Assembly (NCBI GenBank): GCA_019916065.1 | Contig: CM034236.1 | Location: forward strand, 14,213,167-14,277,166 | Source: Vitellaria paradoxa | Lineage: Eukaryota; Streptophyta; Magnoliopsida; Ericales; Sapotaceae | Length of the DNA: 64,000 nt | Direction of reading: 5' to 3' | Shown here: piece after piece, positions 1-12,873 of the stretch | How positions within the stretch are numbered: position 1 is the stretch's first letter | How the letters are laid out: every line of letters starts with the position of its first letter | Position numbers and translations under genes: made by a program | The notes under the pieces: model-generated | Database searches by the model: none | Seen by the model: only the letters and a program-made list of their open reading frames with translations | Told to the model about the DNA's origin: nothing

Positions 1-58
1 CAATAAAAACATATATTTCAGATTTTTAATCCTTTTTCTTTCCTTTTCTTTTTTCTTT

Positions 59-340
59 ATATATATATATATATATATACACTTTTTCCTCAATAAATCC
101 ATGATATGAAAACACCATTATTGGTGACAAGTCTTTCACCTACCTACCACAAAAGAGAGAGAGAGAGAGAGAAGAAAAAACCTAAGTGCAATAAAAATCA
201 ACATTTGCTAGTATGAAAATCTCATGTGCTTGTAGCAGAGAATCCAGAAGACAAAATCCAAAGACATAAATGAGATATGACGTTATCCTTTGGAAACAAG
301 TTAAATGAGAGAGAGGGAGAGAGAGAGAAAGAGATGTTTT
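59..340 (+). promoter_or_regulatory. Probable ARPC2B promoter/leader with TA and GA microsatellites
   Basis: Upstream of exon 1 lie a (TA)n run at 59-79, a (GA)n run at 154-172 and a second, interrupted GA run at about 308-335. GA/CT tracts are common near plant transcription starts. No TATA box can be told apart from the TA repeat, and the transcription start is not visible. Confidence 0.35.
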
Positions 341-507
341 TGGGTAGGTATATTGCTTCAAAGGTTGCTAACATGATAGCGAGAAATAGAACTTAAATTG
401 CACTCAAAGTGACTACGCTATTTAACTGAGGGTGCTGTGATACATTTCTTTCACCTTCCTTTCCCACATCCAGCAACTACAGGAGGGAGGCAAAAAGAGA
501 TAGAGAG

Positions 508-2905
508 ATGCCAGAAATGGCCTGCTTTGAGAGGGCTTCTCCAGCCCTGAAGGAAATTCTCCTCAAACTGTATCGGTGAGAATTGCTCCATAATTTGCTT
601 ATAACTCTCTCTCTCTCTCTCTCTCTCATGTTGTTATCATTGCAGTATTGTAAAGATTTGCCAGAAGAACTGTAAAATGAAGAAAAATATATTTTGCTTA
701 ATTAAACATGCCATTTCCAAGAGCTGATATAGTCATACTAGGCATAAAACTATTTTTACTTAGAACATGAAAACTTGATGCCATATCTATTCTAATACTA
801 AAATCATAGGCCTGATATTGGCAGCATTTGGTTCGCTAAAAATTAACAAAAATTTCTAAGAATCTCTAAAATTCTCTAAACACACTTTGTTCACTTCATA
901 TTTTCTGAAATCTTTATAAATTTTTATATATATTTACATATCTCGATAAATTTTTACAAACCCCAATTTTTTTTTTTTTTACAAATCTTAATAACTTTTT
1001 CAGAAACCTCACTAACTTTTTAACAAATTTCAATAAATCTGATATAAATCCATAAAAACGAGAAATGTACCGAAAAAACCTGTTCACATAATTTTTTTTC
1101 TCTTCAACTTTTCCACGCAGAAATCAAAAAGTTCAACAACTTTTAACTTAATTTTGACATAAATCCGTGAAAACGGATCAATAAAACCGTTCCTATGATT
1201 TCTCTCTCCAACTTTTTATCACAAAAATTCAAAATTACACTATTTATTTTAAAAAAACGTGGTTTGGATTAGAAGCATCAAATGCCAACAGTTACCCAAA
1301 ACTACATATTTTCTTGTTTTTTCTTTTTTTTTTTTTCACACTACTCCAAACGTTACCATCGTCAAAATGTGAGTCATTTAGAATAATTTCTCTTTTATCA
1401 TGCATACTTTCTTCTGTTTCAGTCATTGAATGAATATATATGATATAGATATTATATTTTCACTAACATCCACTGTATAGAGCATTAAAGATGAGTTTTC
1501 AATCATTAAATGCCAATAATAAGCAACTGGTCTTCTGATTCATAAATACAACAATCCTAAATAAGTGCATAAGATAATATTATTTCAATCTCGTCTGGAT
1601 TTGAGCACAATAATAACCATGCAACAAAACTGCTTAAAAAATAAGTCTTAGGTGGATGAGGGGCCGTCAAGCGAACCAAATAATTTAAGTTCAATTCATA
1701 TTCGTATCACTAAAAACCCGTTCGAAATTATCTCGTTATGAAATCAAACTAAATTTGAACACAATTTGTAGCTTGATATCACTCGAAACTCGGCTTGATA
1801 AGCTTCAACTTGAGTAAAAAAATGAAGTTACTCGCTCTATTAAAGCTCGACTCAAAAGGTTAAAACAAACCAAATTTGAACACATTTTCAAGCTCGATAA
1901 AATTTTCAAACAAATTACCAAAAAAAAAAAAAAAATTTCAAACAAAACTAGAACAACTTACTATTCATCTCGTTTGCAGCCCTAGTGTGAAAGTAGATAA
2001 CTTGTTGACTGACCATGATGAAACTTCATTAGTTGCGTGCGAGCTTACATAACTTGCCTTGCTTCTTCATGTGTGTTTTCCCATGTAGATGTCCAATGAA
2101 ATGAGTAGTAGGGGTATGAAGTTTCTTCAATCAGTTCAGTTGGTACTAACAAAATTTGATAAAAAATGGGGTGGAGCACTTACTTATGCCTTCAAAATCT
2201 TTGTCACACTCGAACATGGAGATCTAATGGTGAAGTGAAATGCAAACCTAAAGAATCCATCTGGCAAGTTTTATCAGAGGGGGTTCAGGTGTCCACCCAC
2301 CAATCAGGAATTGCTGTGTTACGAACAGAAAATTATTTTATGCTCCTTGAGCATGTCCTCCAAGTCCATTGCGATTGTGCCATATAAGCACATTAGTAAT
2401 TGCCCATGCTTAAAGATACAAAAATATAATTTAGCGTATAAATACCTTAAATTTAAATTTATAAAATAAACCTACATGAAAAAGTGTAAAAATAACCAAT
2501 AAAAATAAAAATCACCAATTAAAAGAGATTAAAGTATCCATACAATACTTAATAAAGGTATAAAATATTATCACATTTTTTAAAATATTAATTTAATATC
2601 TTTCATATAAAAAGTATTCCAATAAATATGAGAAGAGTGAGAGAAAAAAAAAATAACCCTGACTATTGAGTAAATCGAATAGTTGAAAATATCTCAAGTT
2701 CAAAATTTTTTTAAATATCTACATAACAAATTTGTTCGATTGATTTGACATTTATCCTACGTAATCAAAACAAAGTCTACCCACCGTGGAATGGCTCAGC
2801 ATTGGGGACGGCCAGGGCTCAATTTCTGTCACAGGATTTCGCATAAATGTTGGGTTGGAGAGTGTCAACAATACTGCCATCTTTTTTAAATTTTGAAATT
2901 TGAAA

Positions 2906-2943
<38 letters not shown>

Positions 2944-5900
2944 TTTATAAAATTATACAAATCATTTTTTAACAATATTATCTACAAATGTCATGAGAAG
3001 CTATACAGCCATAATAATAAAATTGTAAACACCCCATTTGGCGACGTTTATGTTTTTTGTTTTTCTATTTATGTTTTTAAAATTTCGTAAACTAGTAACA
3101 GAAACATATTTGTTAAATTTGTTTATATTTTTTGTTTAAAAAAAATAAAAATTTAAATAGAAAAACGTAAACAAAAAAAAGTATTTTCATTATGTTTTTT
3201 TTTTTTTTCTGTTGCAAACATTTTGTTAATTTTAATATTTCATTCATTTTTATTGCATCATATTAAAATAAATTATTTTATTTAAATATTTTATCAAAGT
3301 AAAATTACTTTTAATAAATAATATAATTAATTAATTACTTATTTAAATTATATTTTTGTGCCTTTAGGTACGGACAATTACTAGTATTATATAAGATTTG
3401 AATTTCAAAACACCCCGAAGGCCCTTGGCATCTTTAAGCCCCCCCTCCCCCCCTCCAAAAAAAAAAAAAAAACACCGAGCTCCACTTTACAGAGGACAAA
3501 CGTCGGATCAAGTGAACAAACTTGTTATATAGATTTGTAGTGAGTCCCACTAGAATGCACCTATGTGACACAATTCCAATGGACTTAGAGCATTGCTCCA
3601 AGAGCACTGAATAATCTCTCGTTATGGACAGTAATGTAGTCATTTTCCTGAAAAATAAATTAAAAGAAATGAATAATATTTAATGAATAGAATATACATG
3701 CATGCACAATGAAAATTGAGTTTTTGAAATGGTAACAAGACAGACCAGAAACCTCTATGACTCAGTTCAGAAAACAAGAGCAATTTTTATTCATCATATT
3801 GGGATTTTGTCAATCACTCCAATGCTTCAACTTAGTAGAAATTGCTTTCAACGCGTAGAATATCTCTTTCCTACCTCACCACCTATTTTGGATCTACGAA
3901 CAAAGCTGGATCTGTTTCAAAATTCACAAATTTTCAACGAAGTTAAAACCATTTTGACGATCAGCATTATTTCTTTTGTGACAGCGCTGAAAAGCCTATG
4001 GAGCTTGATCATCACTTGCACGAGTTTGGGTCTGTGGAATATCACATTCAGGTAAATTCCTGGGAAATCCTAACTCAGTGGAACTCAGAAATATTTTGAT
4101 CTACATAATCTTACTCTATGTTACATGGAGTCTAGTAGAGGTACCCCGTAAGATACGTGTATAGGAGCTGGATTCTTATAATTCTCTAATTCAAGGATGT
4201 ACAGAGGATAGAAGAAAATACTCACATATTTAGTAAATTCATTTTTATTTTATAGGATAAGATAGTATTTACAAGGTCCCGATATATAGCATTTCCATAG
4301 AATAAAAAATTTATGCATAATAATGTGCTAAAATTGAATTACTAAATATGTTTACATCGTGTCGAAGTATATATGTGGGGCTTCTATATGGTACCTTTAC
4401 TCAAACATCCTAAACTAGGTCCGTTGTATATTTAAAAGAGCCCATGCATCATAAAATCTTACTCTTTTTTTGTTTGATTAAATGGCATAAATGAAATCTT
4501 ACAGTATCCTTATATCACACAAACCCCAGTGAATATCCTACCATTTATCCATACTGGAGAATAGACATATGATAAGTTTCAGGACTCTAAAGTCACTTAG
4601 TGGCACGGCCAAGATCATTTCAATTTCAGCAATTAGTTAGAATCTATCATGAAGCTAGTGAAAAAGGCCATGCTCAGCTAGGAAGAATGGACACTTCAAA
4701 ATGGGTGCCATATCCGTATCTGACACGTATCGGATACACACTGTTCAAACATTCCAGGATACGTATTGAACACATTGTATGATGTGTCCTATTATTTTAT
4801 CATTTTTCTTCAAATATATGATTAAGATAGATTTAGATTTGAGTAGCAGAAACTCCTAAAATTATAAAATCTTTAGTGTGAACACCAGTAGACGATATGG
4901 ACGTGTGTATGGACATCGAGCCAAACAGGAACTGATTATTAATATTTATTTTAGTTAATTAAGTTTTATTTTATTTATTATTTTGTATCAATTTGTTTTT
5001 GGCCTATTTTAATATTAGGTCTATTTTATTTTAGGTCTTTGTCTTAGGCCTATGAATTTTTCTATTTAAACCCTAGTTAGAGTTAACAAGATATTATTGA
5101 TAGAATGATATTTTTTTGATTGCTTCTTCCCTACAGTTGCTGTTCTTCTCCCTCTCATTCTCCTCTTCTCTTCTTCTTCTTCTTCTTCTTCTTTGATTCT
5201 TTCTTCTTCTCTACAATCCTATATCAATCATATAACTTATATTTTGTTATATTTTATATATTAAATTAGTTTTGTTATAAATGTTATATTCATATACATA
5301 TCTAAAAAATATATACAAAGTTCATATTTTTTAGCTGTATCTCCGCCATATCCGTATCCTTAACTTTTTAAAATTGTCATATCCGTATCTATATCATATT
5401 TGTATCCTGTATCCATATCTATGCTACTTAGATGCTCAATAAGAGTAAAAAATTGAAGAATGTAAGCAAAAGGAAAGGAGCATATTACCATATCTTTTGT
5501 TTCCATATCTTTTAACAGTCTTCAGCATCAGAACCACTTAATACCTACTTGTCCATATCAACCCCGCTGCTGTCCCATGGACTCCTGCTCCCATCTGGCC
5601 TTCCATGCTCTACTTTAGAGATGGTGAAGGGAATTTGTTCCGATGTTGTGGAAATTGTTGAACCTGCAAGAGAAGGATATCAGCTTACTCTGAGACTTGA
5701 CTTCGCTAAAATTCCACATGGCAAAGGTTGGTTGTTTTTTCCATGAGTTTTCTTTTTCCTCTATGCTAAATTAGTGCTTGAATTTTCTCTTACCACCCAT
5801 TCTCACTGCTGTTGACTCATTATGGCTTTATTAAATAGGAAATTCTTATACCTGTATTCGGAAACATGCATCAGTGTCACTTTTGCAGGTTTTATTTAAA

Positions 5901-8900
5901 AATAAAATAATTCTTCCAAGAAACAGAGAAGAAGAAAACAGCCGGTAATTTCAAACTGCTAGAAATTAGAAGGGAATTTTAGCACGTAAATGCCTTGTGA
6001 ATTCTGCACACTCATGATCGTATCCAATTTGATACATATATTTTACCTTTCAATAAAAAAAAAAAATTAGAAGGGCTGTACCAGGATGCTGAATTTGTAC
6101 TTATATTTCTTTTCCTCAAGTTTAAAAAAAAATAAAAAAAGAAAAGCATACAGATGATACTACAGGAAAGAAACACGAGTTAGCAGACAGTTCATGCGTT
6201 TCAACAAGTTACCCATGCATAAATATCAATATAAAGAGATGCCAATTTGATGTACTTAGAATATAGAGAATGATTCTTAGGAGATGTTCTACCAAATAAG
6301 TCACATTTATATTATAGATCATCCAAAATATATAACATTCAAAATACTTGTCCAAATAGGACTTAGGAGAGCTGACATTGCTCCTCGATGTCACCGGCGA
6401 ACATTAGATCAAAGGTCCAAATTCATTCAAGTTTTTTTTAGATTAAAATATGTGAGTGAATCTGGACCGTTAAATTTTAATTCAACTGTTCCCAAGCTTG
6501 ATGTCACAACTCACAGGTCTGACATCATTGTGCAATGTCAGCCTCCCCCTTTTCGTCCAAATAAGACAAGTCCAAATTATAGACTATCCAACATATACAG
6601 CATTCAAAACATATAACATTCAAAACATATAACATTCAGGTTGCAGCAATGTGAAATTGGGAATATGATTTATAGGGTTTTATTAAGAAAAGTCACGTTT
6701 GAATTTCAATATTTTAACAAAAGCTTTACTATTCAAAATTTTATAAACCCATGAACCCCACCTAAATCAGGGTGTTTAAGAAATTAGAATAAAATATCCA
6801 CTCATGGCTTTTGAGATGCTCAGCAAACCCGTAAGAACATCCCAAAATTCATCACTTAAAAACTCCCAAGCATGGTTTGTATGAACACCTCAAAATCTAT
6901 ATTTTAAAAAACCCTCAAAAGCCCATGAATTTTTGACTCTCAAGCACACCCTATATCAACAAGCATGAAACAAAAGGAGACCTGGGAGATGGACCATCTA
7001 ATTGCAACATTAAATGCACATCTTTTAACAGAAGATCAACATCAGAAGATAAACTGGTCATGCACAAAACAAAATAAAAAAATAAAATAGAAAGACAAAA
7101 ATATGTCGGTATTTAGAATGAAACTACCAATCCCTATACCTGTCTTGAGATAATGTATAGCCATCTTGGGAATTGGATGGAAACATAATAGGATATAGAG
7201 GAACTCACCATTTTTCACTAAGGTGCAAAGGAAACCCTTCTGATTGTTTGAACCAGTCTATTCTGTCAGTTGATGGTCATGCAAATCCACAAGGGACTTC
7301 TGATCAATAGTGTATAAAAAAACTTCAAAACAATATGCCATAGGAAAATAACTGCAACAAAAACAAAATAAATTGGTAAATAAAAGAGTAAACCAAAAAT
7401 AAAAATTAAGAACGACAAAGAAAACAGATAGAATAACAACTGCATAGATAAAACCTGTCAAGCATCTGTTCTGCCGCAAAGAAACATTTGATTCTTTTAC
7501 GGTTTTCTGTTTGAAGAAGAAAAAGATAACACTCATTATCAAGATAGAAAAGCAACAAGTGCAAACCAAAATGATATTTCTACAAGAACTTCATGGTGCA
7601 GATTAATGGTATGTTTGGAACATAAATTTGTGGAGGGAAACAAAAAGGGAAAATGGTATGAAACCAAAACGAAGTGAAGAAGTCAAATATTGAATTCTTT
7701 TGGTTCAGTTAGAAAAATGACAAGATGATTAATAGATATTTGTCAAAACTTAATTTTTAGTTAGTTAAGTGTAATAAAGTATCACGAATTAGTAATTTTA
7801 TTGTCCCTTTTCTTTTTGTTTCCTTCCCCACCTTTATGTTCCAAAAACAGCCTATGGAAACTGGTACGAAAGGCTTACTTCATTTTGCTGTAATGTGTTT
7901 TTTACCAGAATCTGAGAAGATGATCACAGAAATCTCCACAGTGCAAGCAGTAATACTGAGCTCTCAGCTAAAAGAAATGTTAAGGAATGTCAATTCCCAG
8001 GATGCATCTCAAGGCATGTACAGACCAATCAAACTTGTTTATCACCCAAGGGAGCCTTTCTTTGTTGTCAAGCAGGTATCTTGACGCTTTGGTAATAAAC
8101 GATGTGTAAATAAAAGCTAAATGGGAAGGTTAAAGACAAAAAAATAAACACGACAGCAGCTGTGCAATTAAGACACACATTAAATGTCCCAAAAATCAAA
8201 ATTTAAGTTTTCAAGCTCAATAATTTTTGGCATCTTGTTTCAATTTCTGGCCATTGGAAAAGATCTAACTTCTTATAATTTTTGACAATTGTTTCCGGAA
8301 TTCCCAAATTCTGAATTAAAACTTCAAGTTCAAATCAAAATTAGAACTTTGATTACCAAATATTATCCTCCTATTAATCAAATTTGGAATCTACAACCAA
8401 ATAGCATCCTAATAACATATTTTAACAGATAAAGAATGCAATATCTGAATAGTTACTGATTGACAAATAAAGCGGGTCCATTTCCAATATTTACAAATGA
8501 TTTATATATATATTTTAGATCAGTTTAATTTCCCTGATGGAAGTGAGCCTGTTTGTTTGACAGCCAGCAAAAATTACAGCAGTATTCCCAATGCGTTTCA
8601 AAGAAAATTCAGATGTGATAATTGCAACAGCCTTCTTTCAGGTTTGCAGGAAACAACCATGAGATGCCTAAAAATTGAAATAAAACATTCTTAAAAATAA
8701 TAGAACAACTTTGGCAGGAACTCATGGATGTTGGAAGTTCAAAAGCATGGGCTAAAGCACCTCCTTGCACCTGGTCCCCCATTCCACCTCCTGAGTTAAG
8801 AGGAGAGCTCTTTGAAGATTTGAGTACCAATGGAGGGTTTGTTACTTTTGGTACTGGCTTATCTTACCATATCAAGACATCATGTCGTGTAGCTTTGAAT

Positions 8901-10164
8901 CAAATTCTAATTATCTAAGGAAAAAGAATATTGACAACATATTAGAAGAAAATACACAAATCCTCAAGATATAAAGCACTGCCCATCACAAAACAAGTGA
9001 TCCATCTTCACTCATGTTCGGTAACAAAATACAAATATAGAAAAAATACTTCCCTATTTTTCCAAAGATATATTCACATGGAAGAAGTGAATGTACCTTT
9101 TGATGTCAATTGGCTTGGTCTTATACATTTATCTATGGCATATTCACAGATATCTTTTCACGTCATGTTGAAGGCAAAAGGCTAGACAAGACTGTGTGGA
9201 GCCTACTGAATTTCTATGCCTTTGTAAAATATCATGTGAAAGTAAGATACCTTACTAATTGTTATTGTATCTGGATCATTAAGCAATGAATTTCTTATTC
9301 CTTAAAACTGACGAGCTGTCAAACAGTGCACCAGAGGTTTTATACAGAGAAGGATGAGAAACCGTTTGGAAAGTTTGGTTAAGGTAATACACACTTACAC
9401 CTTAAGGCAGTCATAGACATTGATTCTTTTGCATTTTTATAACACTAATGCTATATCCTATCAAGGGAAAAATCTAATCTGGCTTTTATTTTTGTTTCTG
9501 GGTTTTTTTTTGTTTTTGTGTTTTTTTTGGGTTCCTTTTTTGGAAACTTCCAGGTCCTGCAGAAGGCAACCATAGAGGAAGAGCAACAGATAAACAAGGC
9601 CCAAGGTATGCCTTCTGGATTCAGCATATAGATATCAAAATAGGATTACAAATGGAAGGTACAATTAAAATAAACAAATAAAAAACAAGGCAGAGGCAGG
9701 TTTGACAGGTAATTTTGCCAAATCCACCACCCAGTGCAATCAGGGGCTTCATGGTATTTAACTGCTGTACTAACAAGCACACCCAAAAAAAAAAAATTCT
9801 AGCAGGCATAATTCAATTAACATGCTCTTTACTTCATTCTTTCCTACATATCTGAGACAGACTAAATATAAAACTAAAAAATGAATTGTTGTTGCCTATG
9901 CTGTTGATCTCAAATCTCAAGTCTTAACTAGATTATTTCATTAATGATTTTTAATTAATAAAAATATTTGACGCAGGGTGTCGACGTACGAAGAAACTGG
10001 CCAGTTTCTCAAAATCAAAAACGATAAAACGAAGATGTGATTTCGCCAATAAGATCAAGCGAATCCGCTCCAGAATTAAAATTCATGGGTTTAGTCGTTT
10101 CCGTCGGCAATGGCTATCAATTCCCAAGTTTTCCTCTGCCACAAAATATAGAAAACTAGATTAG
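508..10164 (+). CDS. ARPC2B: Arp2/3 complex subunit 2, B-type (ARPC2B), ten exons
   Basis: ARPC2 is a core subunit of the seven-protein Arp2/3 complex, which nucleates branched actin filaments in the cytoplasm; in plants it acts in cell shape. Exons: 508-575, 3985-4051, 5519-5726, 7909-8075, 8564-8641, 8718-8850, 9150-9241, 9327-9383, 9554-9605, 9977-10164. All introns are GT-AG and all phases join without a break to give 369 aa and TAG. The N-terminus (MACFERASPALKEILLKLYR, exon 1) and the phrases EFGSVEYHIQ (exon 2), AVILSSQLKEML (exon 4), AVFPMRFKENSDV (exon 5), WSPIPPPELRGE (exon 6) and RHVEGKRLDKTVW (exon 7) follow the Arabidopsis B-type subunit as I remember it (about 374 aa). Exon 10 encodes a very basic tail. 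Two in-frame ATGs compete: 508, the first, and 517, the remembered Arabidopsis start, which has G at -3 and G at +4. Intron 5 is only 76 bp; intron 1 is 3,409 bp. Confidence 0.95.
605..627 (+). repeat. (CT)n microsatellite at the start of ARPC2B intron 1
   Basis: A run of about eleven CT units starts 30 bp after the exon 1 donor at 575/576. It is complementary to the GA tracts upstream of the start codon. Confidence 0.85.
1659..1984. mobile_element. hAT-like nonautonomous element in ARPC2B intron 1
   Basis: The left end reads AGGGGCCGTCAAGCGAACC, and the right end, reverse-complemented, reads TAGGGCTGCAAACGAGATG, an imperfect terminal inverted repeat. The interior repeats short motifs such as AGCTCGA and ACTCGA, as hAT subterminal regions often do. 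No clean 8-bp target duplication is visible, so the ends are approximate. Confidence 0.45.
2389..2720 (+). repeat. Dispersed AT-rich repeat shared with the PGR5 intron
   Basis: This stretch of ARPC2B intron 1 runs parallel to the three repeats in the PGR5 intron at 36535-38125. Shared blocks in the same order include a phrase like GCCCATGC, AATATAATTTAGCGTA, TTAAATTTAAATTTATAAA, TCACATTTTTTAAAATATTA, and a GAGTGAGAGAAAAAA run followed by a region like AAAATATCTCAA. It encodes no protein. Its class is unknown. Confidence 0.7.
2909..2938. repeat. (AT)n microsatellite
   Basis: An uninterrupted AT dinucleotide run of about 30 bp lies in ARPC2B intron 1. A nearby stretch at about 3437-3473 has C-runs followed by an A-run. 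Confidence 0.9.
4683..5440. repeat. Dispersed repeat, copy 1 (interrupted by a 354-bp insertion)
   Basis: The segment starting near AATGGACACTTCAAAATGGG matches a second copy at 12874-13325. They share the phrases ATGATGTGTC, TATTATTTTATCATTTTTCT and CAAATATATGATTAAGA, and repeated words like 'GTATCC' and 'ATATCCGTATC' towards the right end. Copy 1 lies in ARPC2B intron 2 and is split by extra DNA at 4877-5230 that copy 2 lacks. Confidence 0.75.
4877..5230 (+). mobile_element. Solo-LTR-like insertion inside dispersed repeat copy 1
   Basis: The segment starts TGTGAACACC and ends ATCAATCA, giving the TG...CA ends of an LTR. It holds a TATA-like stretch (TTCTATTTAAACCCTAG) followed by a T/C-rich region with a CTT repeat, a layout typical of plant LTRs. 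Repeat copy 2 at 12874-13325 runs straight through the equivalent point, so it acts as an empty site. The flanking bases (TTTAG and TATAA) do not form a perfect 5-bp duplication. A non-LTR origin remains possible. Confidence 0.5.
7608..7852. mobile_element. MITE-like inverted-repeat element in ARPC2B intron 3
   Basis: The left end is GGTATGTTTGGAACATAAA; the right end, reverse-complemented, is GGCTGTTTTTGGAACATAAA. The inverted repeat continues for about 30 bp. The 245-bp length and lack of coding capacity fit a MITE. It ends only 56 bp before exon 4, so it may include or sit next to the branch-point region. No clear target duplication is seen. Confidence 0.6.
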
Positions 10165-10439
10165 TTTGCTTTTTCATTCTTTTTCTCTCATGAATATATT
10201 ATGTTGACTACACTTATAATTCACTGACAACACTGTAAAAAATGCATGGAGAATATAATTCATTTTACTGTGACTGCGCAATATCAAAATGGTTGGATCT
10301 TTCAAATTGAAAAAGCAAGTTGATGGAATGTTATGAAACCTTGAGTCTCCCATTAACATTGAAAGACTACGTTGCTTTTGGGCTCTTTCACTTCACAACT
10401 ACATAAAAGATTGAGGTTACAAATGTAACTACATCAAAG

Positions 10440-10870
10440 GTAAAATGCAACTCAAGGATATAAGCGTCACACTCAAAGCAAATAATTCAGGACTGCAGGG
10501 GTAACACTCATGGTGTCAAGGTAAAAAAGCTACTCAGGGCTACAAAGATGGCACTCAAGGTGTCAAGATAGAAATGAAATGCAAGGCCTGAGGGGTGACT
10601 CTCAAGGCATTGAGGTGCAAGGCCTCAGGGGTGATTCTCGAGGCATTAAGGTTGAAATGCAATCCAGGGCTACAGGGAGTGACACTTGGGGCATCAAAAG
10701 GTAGAAATGCAACACAGGAATGCATGGGCGACACTAAGGCGTCAAATAGTAAACATGTAACTCAGTGTTGTAGGGTTGACACTCAGGGTTGCAGGGAAGT
10801 CTGCAGGGTTGACACTCAAGGTCGCAGAGATGACACTCAAGGCATCAAAAGGTAAAAATGAAACTCAGGA
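10440..10870 (+). repeat. Degenerate minisatellite
   Basis: Imperfect units of roughly 50-60 bp repeat the phrases 'actcagg', 'ctgcagggg', 'tgacactcaaggc' and 'atcaaggtagaaatgcaa'. It starts about 275 bp after the ARPC2B stop codon. ORFs through it only reflect the repeat. Confidence 0.75.
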
Positions 10871-12873
10871 CTGCAAAGGGTATCACTTAGGGCAACAAGA
10901 TAGAATATAAGGGTCGACCCAACTTGGGGATGGTTTGATTGCTTAAGGCAGCCCAGGATCTGCAAATAAAAAATGGTTCCGCAGGTGTAAGTTGTGAAAC
11001 CACAACCTAAGGACTGTGGTAAAATGTTCAAGCTCTGCAACGGATGACTAGGAAATGTGTAGTCATAATTGACTTGTGTATAGCTTAGAGCTAAGCATAT
11101 GGTGTAAAGCTACTCCAAGCAAGTAGGTCTTGTGCCAGGTCATCACTCACAAGGGGTGGGCCTCAGGCATCCATCATAGGCCACAAGGCCAGATGAAGGG
11201 TTTAGTCTAGACACCATGAACATGATGTATGAGTGGATGCTTTAAATTTAGAATACATGTGTCTACGGTAATGTCTAAAGATGTCAAATGATGACAAGCA
11301 CGAATAATTATTACAGTTATATTTCTATGCAGACAAAGTCTAAGACTAAAGACTTTGTCAGTTTAGAAGCAGCACGCCAAAAGGAGAGGAACTGCCATAA
11401 GATAAATTCCCAAAATTTCTAACAAGCATTTAGCTCAAGGCTTACGTGAAATGTGGCTATAGGCAAAATGATGGATGAAGCTTAAATATTCATATCTTTT
11501 GCTTATCACTTGGTAGATAGGAACTGCCACAACTCATGAATTCCCTAATCCCAATGGACTTTAACATTGACTTATCATCATATGAGTGCCATGTGTTCAA
11601 ATGGTAATCGCTAAGATGGATGACAGTTGATATCATGAAATTAGAAAGTGCTAGTCATGCATAATCCCAAAAGATTTTAAAATAGCAAGGGGTTGATATT
11701 GTAATTATCAAAACAAGAACAATTCAGTCAATTAAAAAAATCAAAGCATTCAAAGCTGGAGTCAAGCATGTAAAATGGATGACTGCTGTGCAATAAGGGA
11801 GTTACACTTGGGATGATCAAATGTTGAATTTGACATTTGAGCCTCCAAATGAGTCTATCCATTTATATGAACTAGAAAATGGAATATACACTTGAAACGA
11901 AATGCACGTGCAAGGTAAAGTGAAAATATTTGTGAATCTTCGTATAAACATTCCCATTTCCATGAATGGCATAGAATATTCACTTGGAATGAATAAATGA
12001 GATAAAACTACTTGAAAATTACTCTTGAACTTCCAAGTGAATCTCTACATTTCTATTAATTAGAAAAGAGAGACAGAACCCCTGAATGTGAGAATAAAAA
12101 CTAGTCATTATAAAATGGTATCTTGTACCTTCAAGTCAAAACCTACACTTCCATGAGTTGGAAAGAGGAACTAACATTTGAAAAATCAAAGAATCAATGT
12201 AAAAGTGTTTATTTATATAAAAATGAACGAAACTTAGTAAAGTGCAAATATTTGCAAAATGATATGTTAGGCCCCACAAGAGGCCCCTTCATCCCCATGG
12301 ATTGGACTGCAGGAGCCCTACCTAAAAATGATAGGCCTAGCTTGCATAATCAATTTGTGTCACCCACAATTCACGCCTTAGTGTAGGCCTCAAAAATCAA
12401 GCTAAAGTAACAATGAATGTGACAAATATTAAATAAGTGAAATGAATAAGGACATAAAGCATAAAACATAAAAGTAAGAAGAAAGAATTAAAGCTAGTAT
12501 AGAAGAATGAAAATAGTACAATAAAAGCAAAGAGAGGAGAGAGCAAGTTTAGCAAGCACAACAAAAGTAGAAAAGCAACGACTTAGCAGATCACCAAGAA
12601 GGGAGGAACGACTCCAAAAGGTGTCTCCAAATAAAAGAAGGGGCCTCCTATTTATATCAAATGTTTATCGAGCATGGAATGGAGCTTCACATCAAACTCG
12701 TGAAATTACACTCGAAGGCAATACTTACAAAAAAGTATGACTAAGCGCGTATCACCATTTGGTGCAAGATGTGCTCCATGCCTAGCCTTACCATTTGGTA
12801 TGACAAGGCATGTTGCACTACACCAAAAGGTGCATCATGACTTGACTTATGGTTTGTTGCTTGTTGGCTAAGA
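10871..12873. other. Intergenic DNA, no gene recognised
   Basis: Unique-looking, moderately AT-rich sequence without a plausible exon chain or RNA gene. Phrases near 12740-12840 (repeated 'caccatttggt' and 'caccaaaaggtg') suggest old repeat DNA. Confidence 0.5.

Noticed and set aside
2893..3090. A 65-codon frame with an Ile-Tyr repeat
   Set aside because: Translation of the (AT)n microsatellite.
7836..8084. An 82-codon frame beginning in the MITE before ARPC2B exon 4
   Set aside because: Only the part from 7909 is exon 4; the upstream part is intron read-through.
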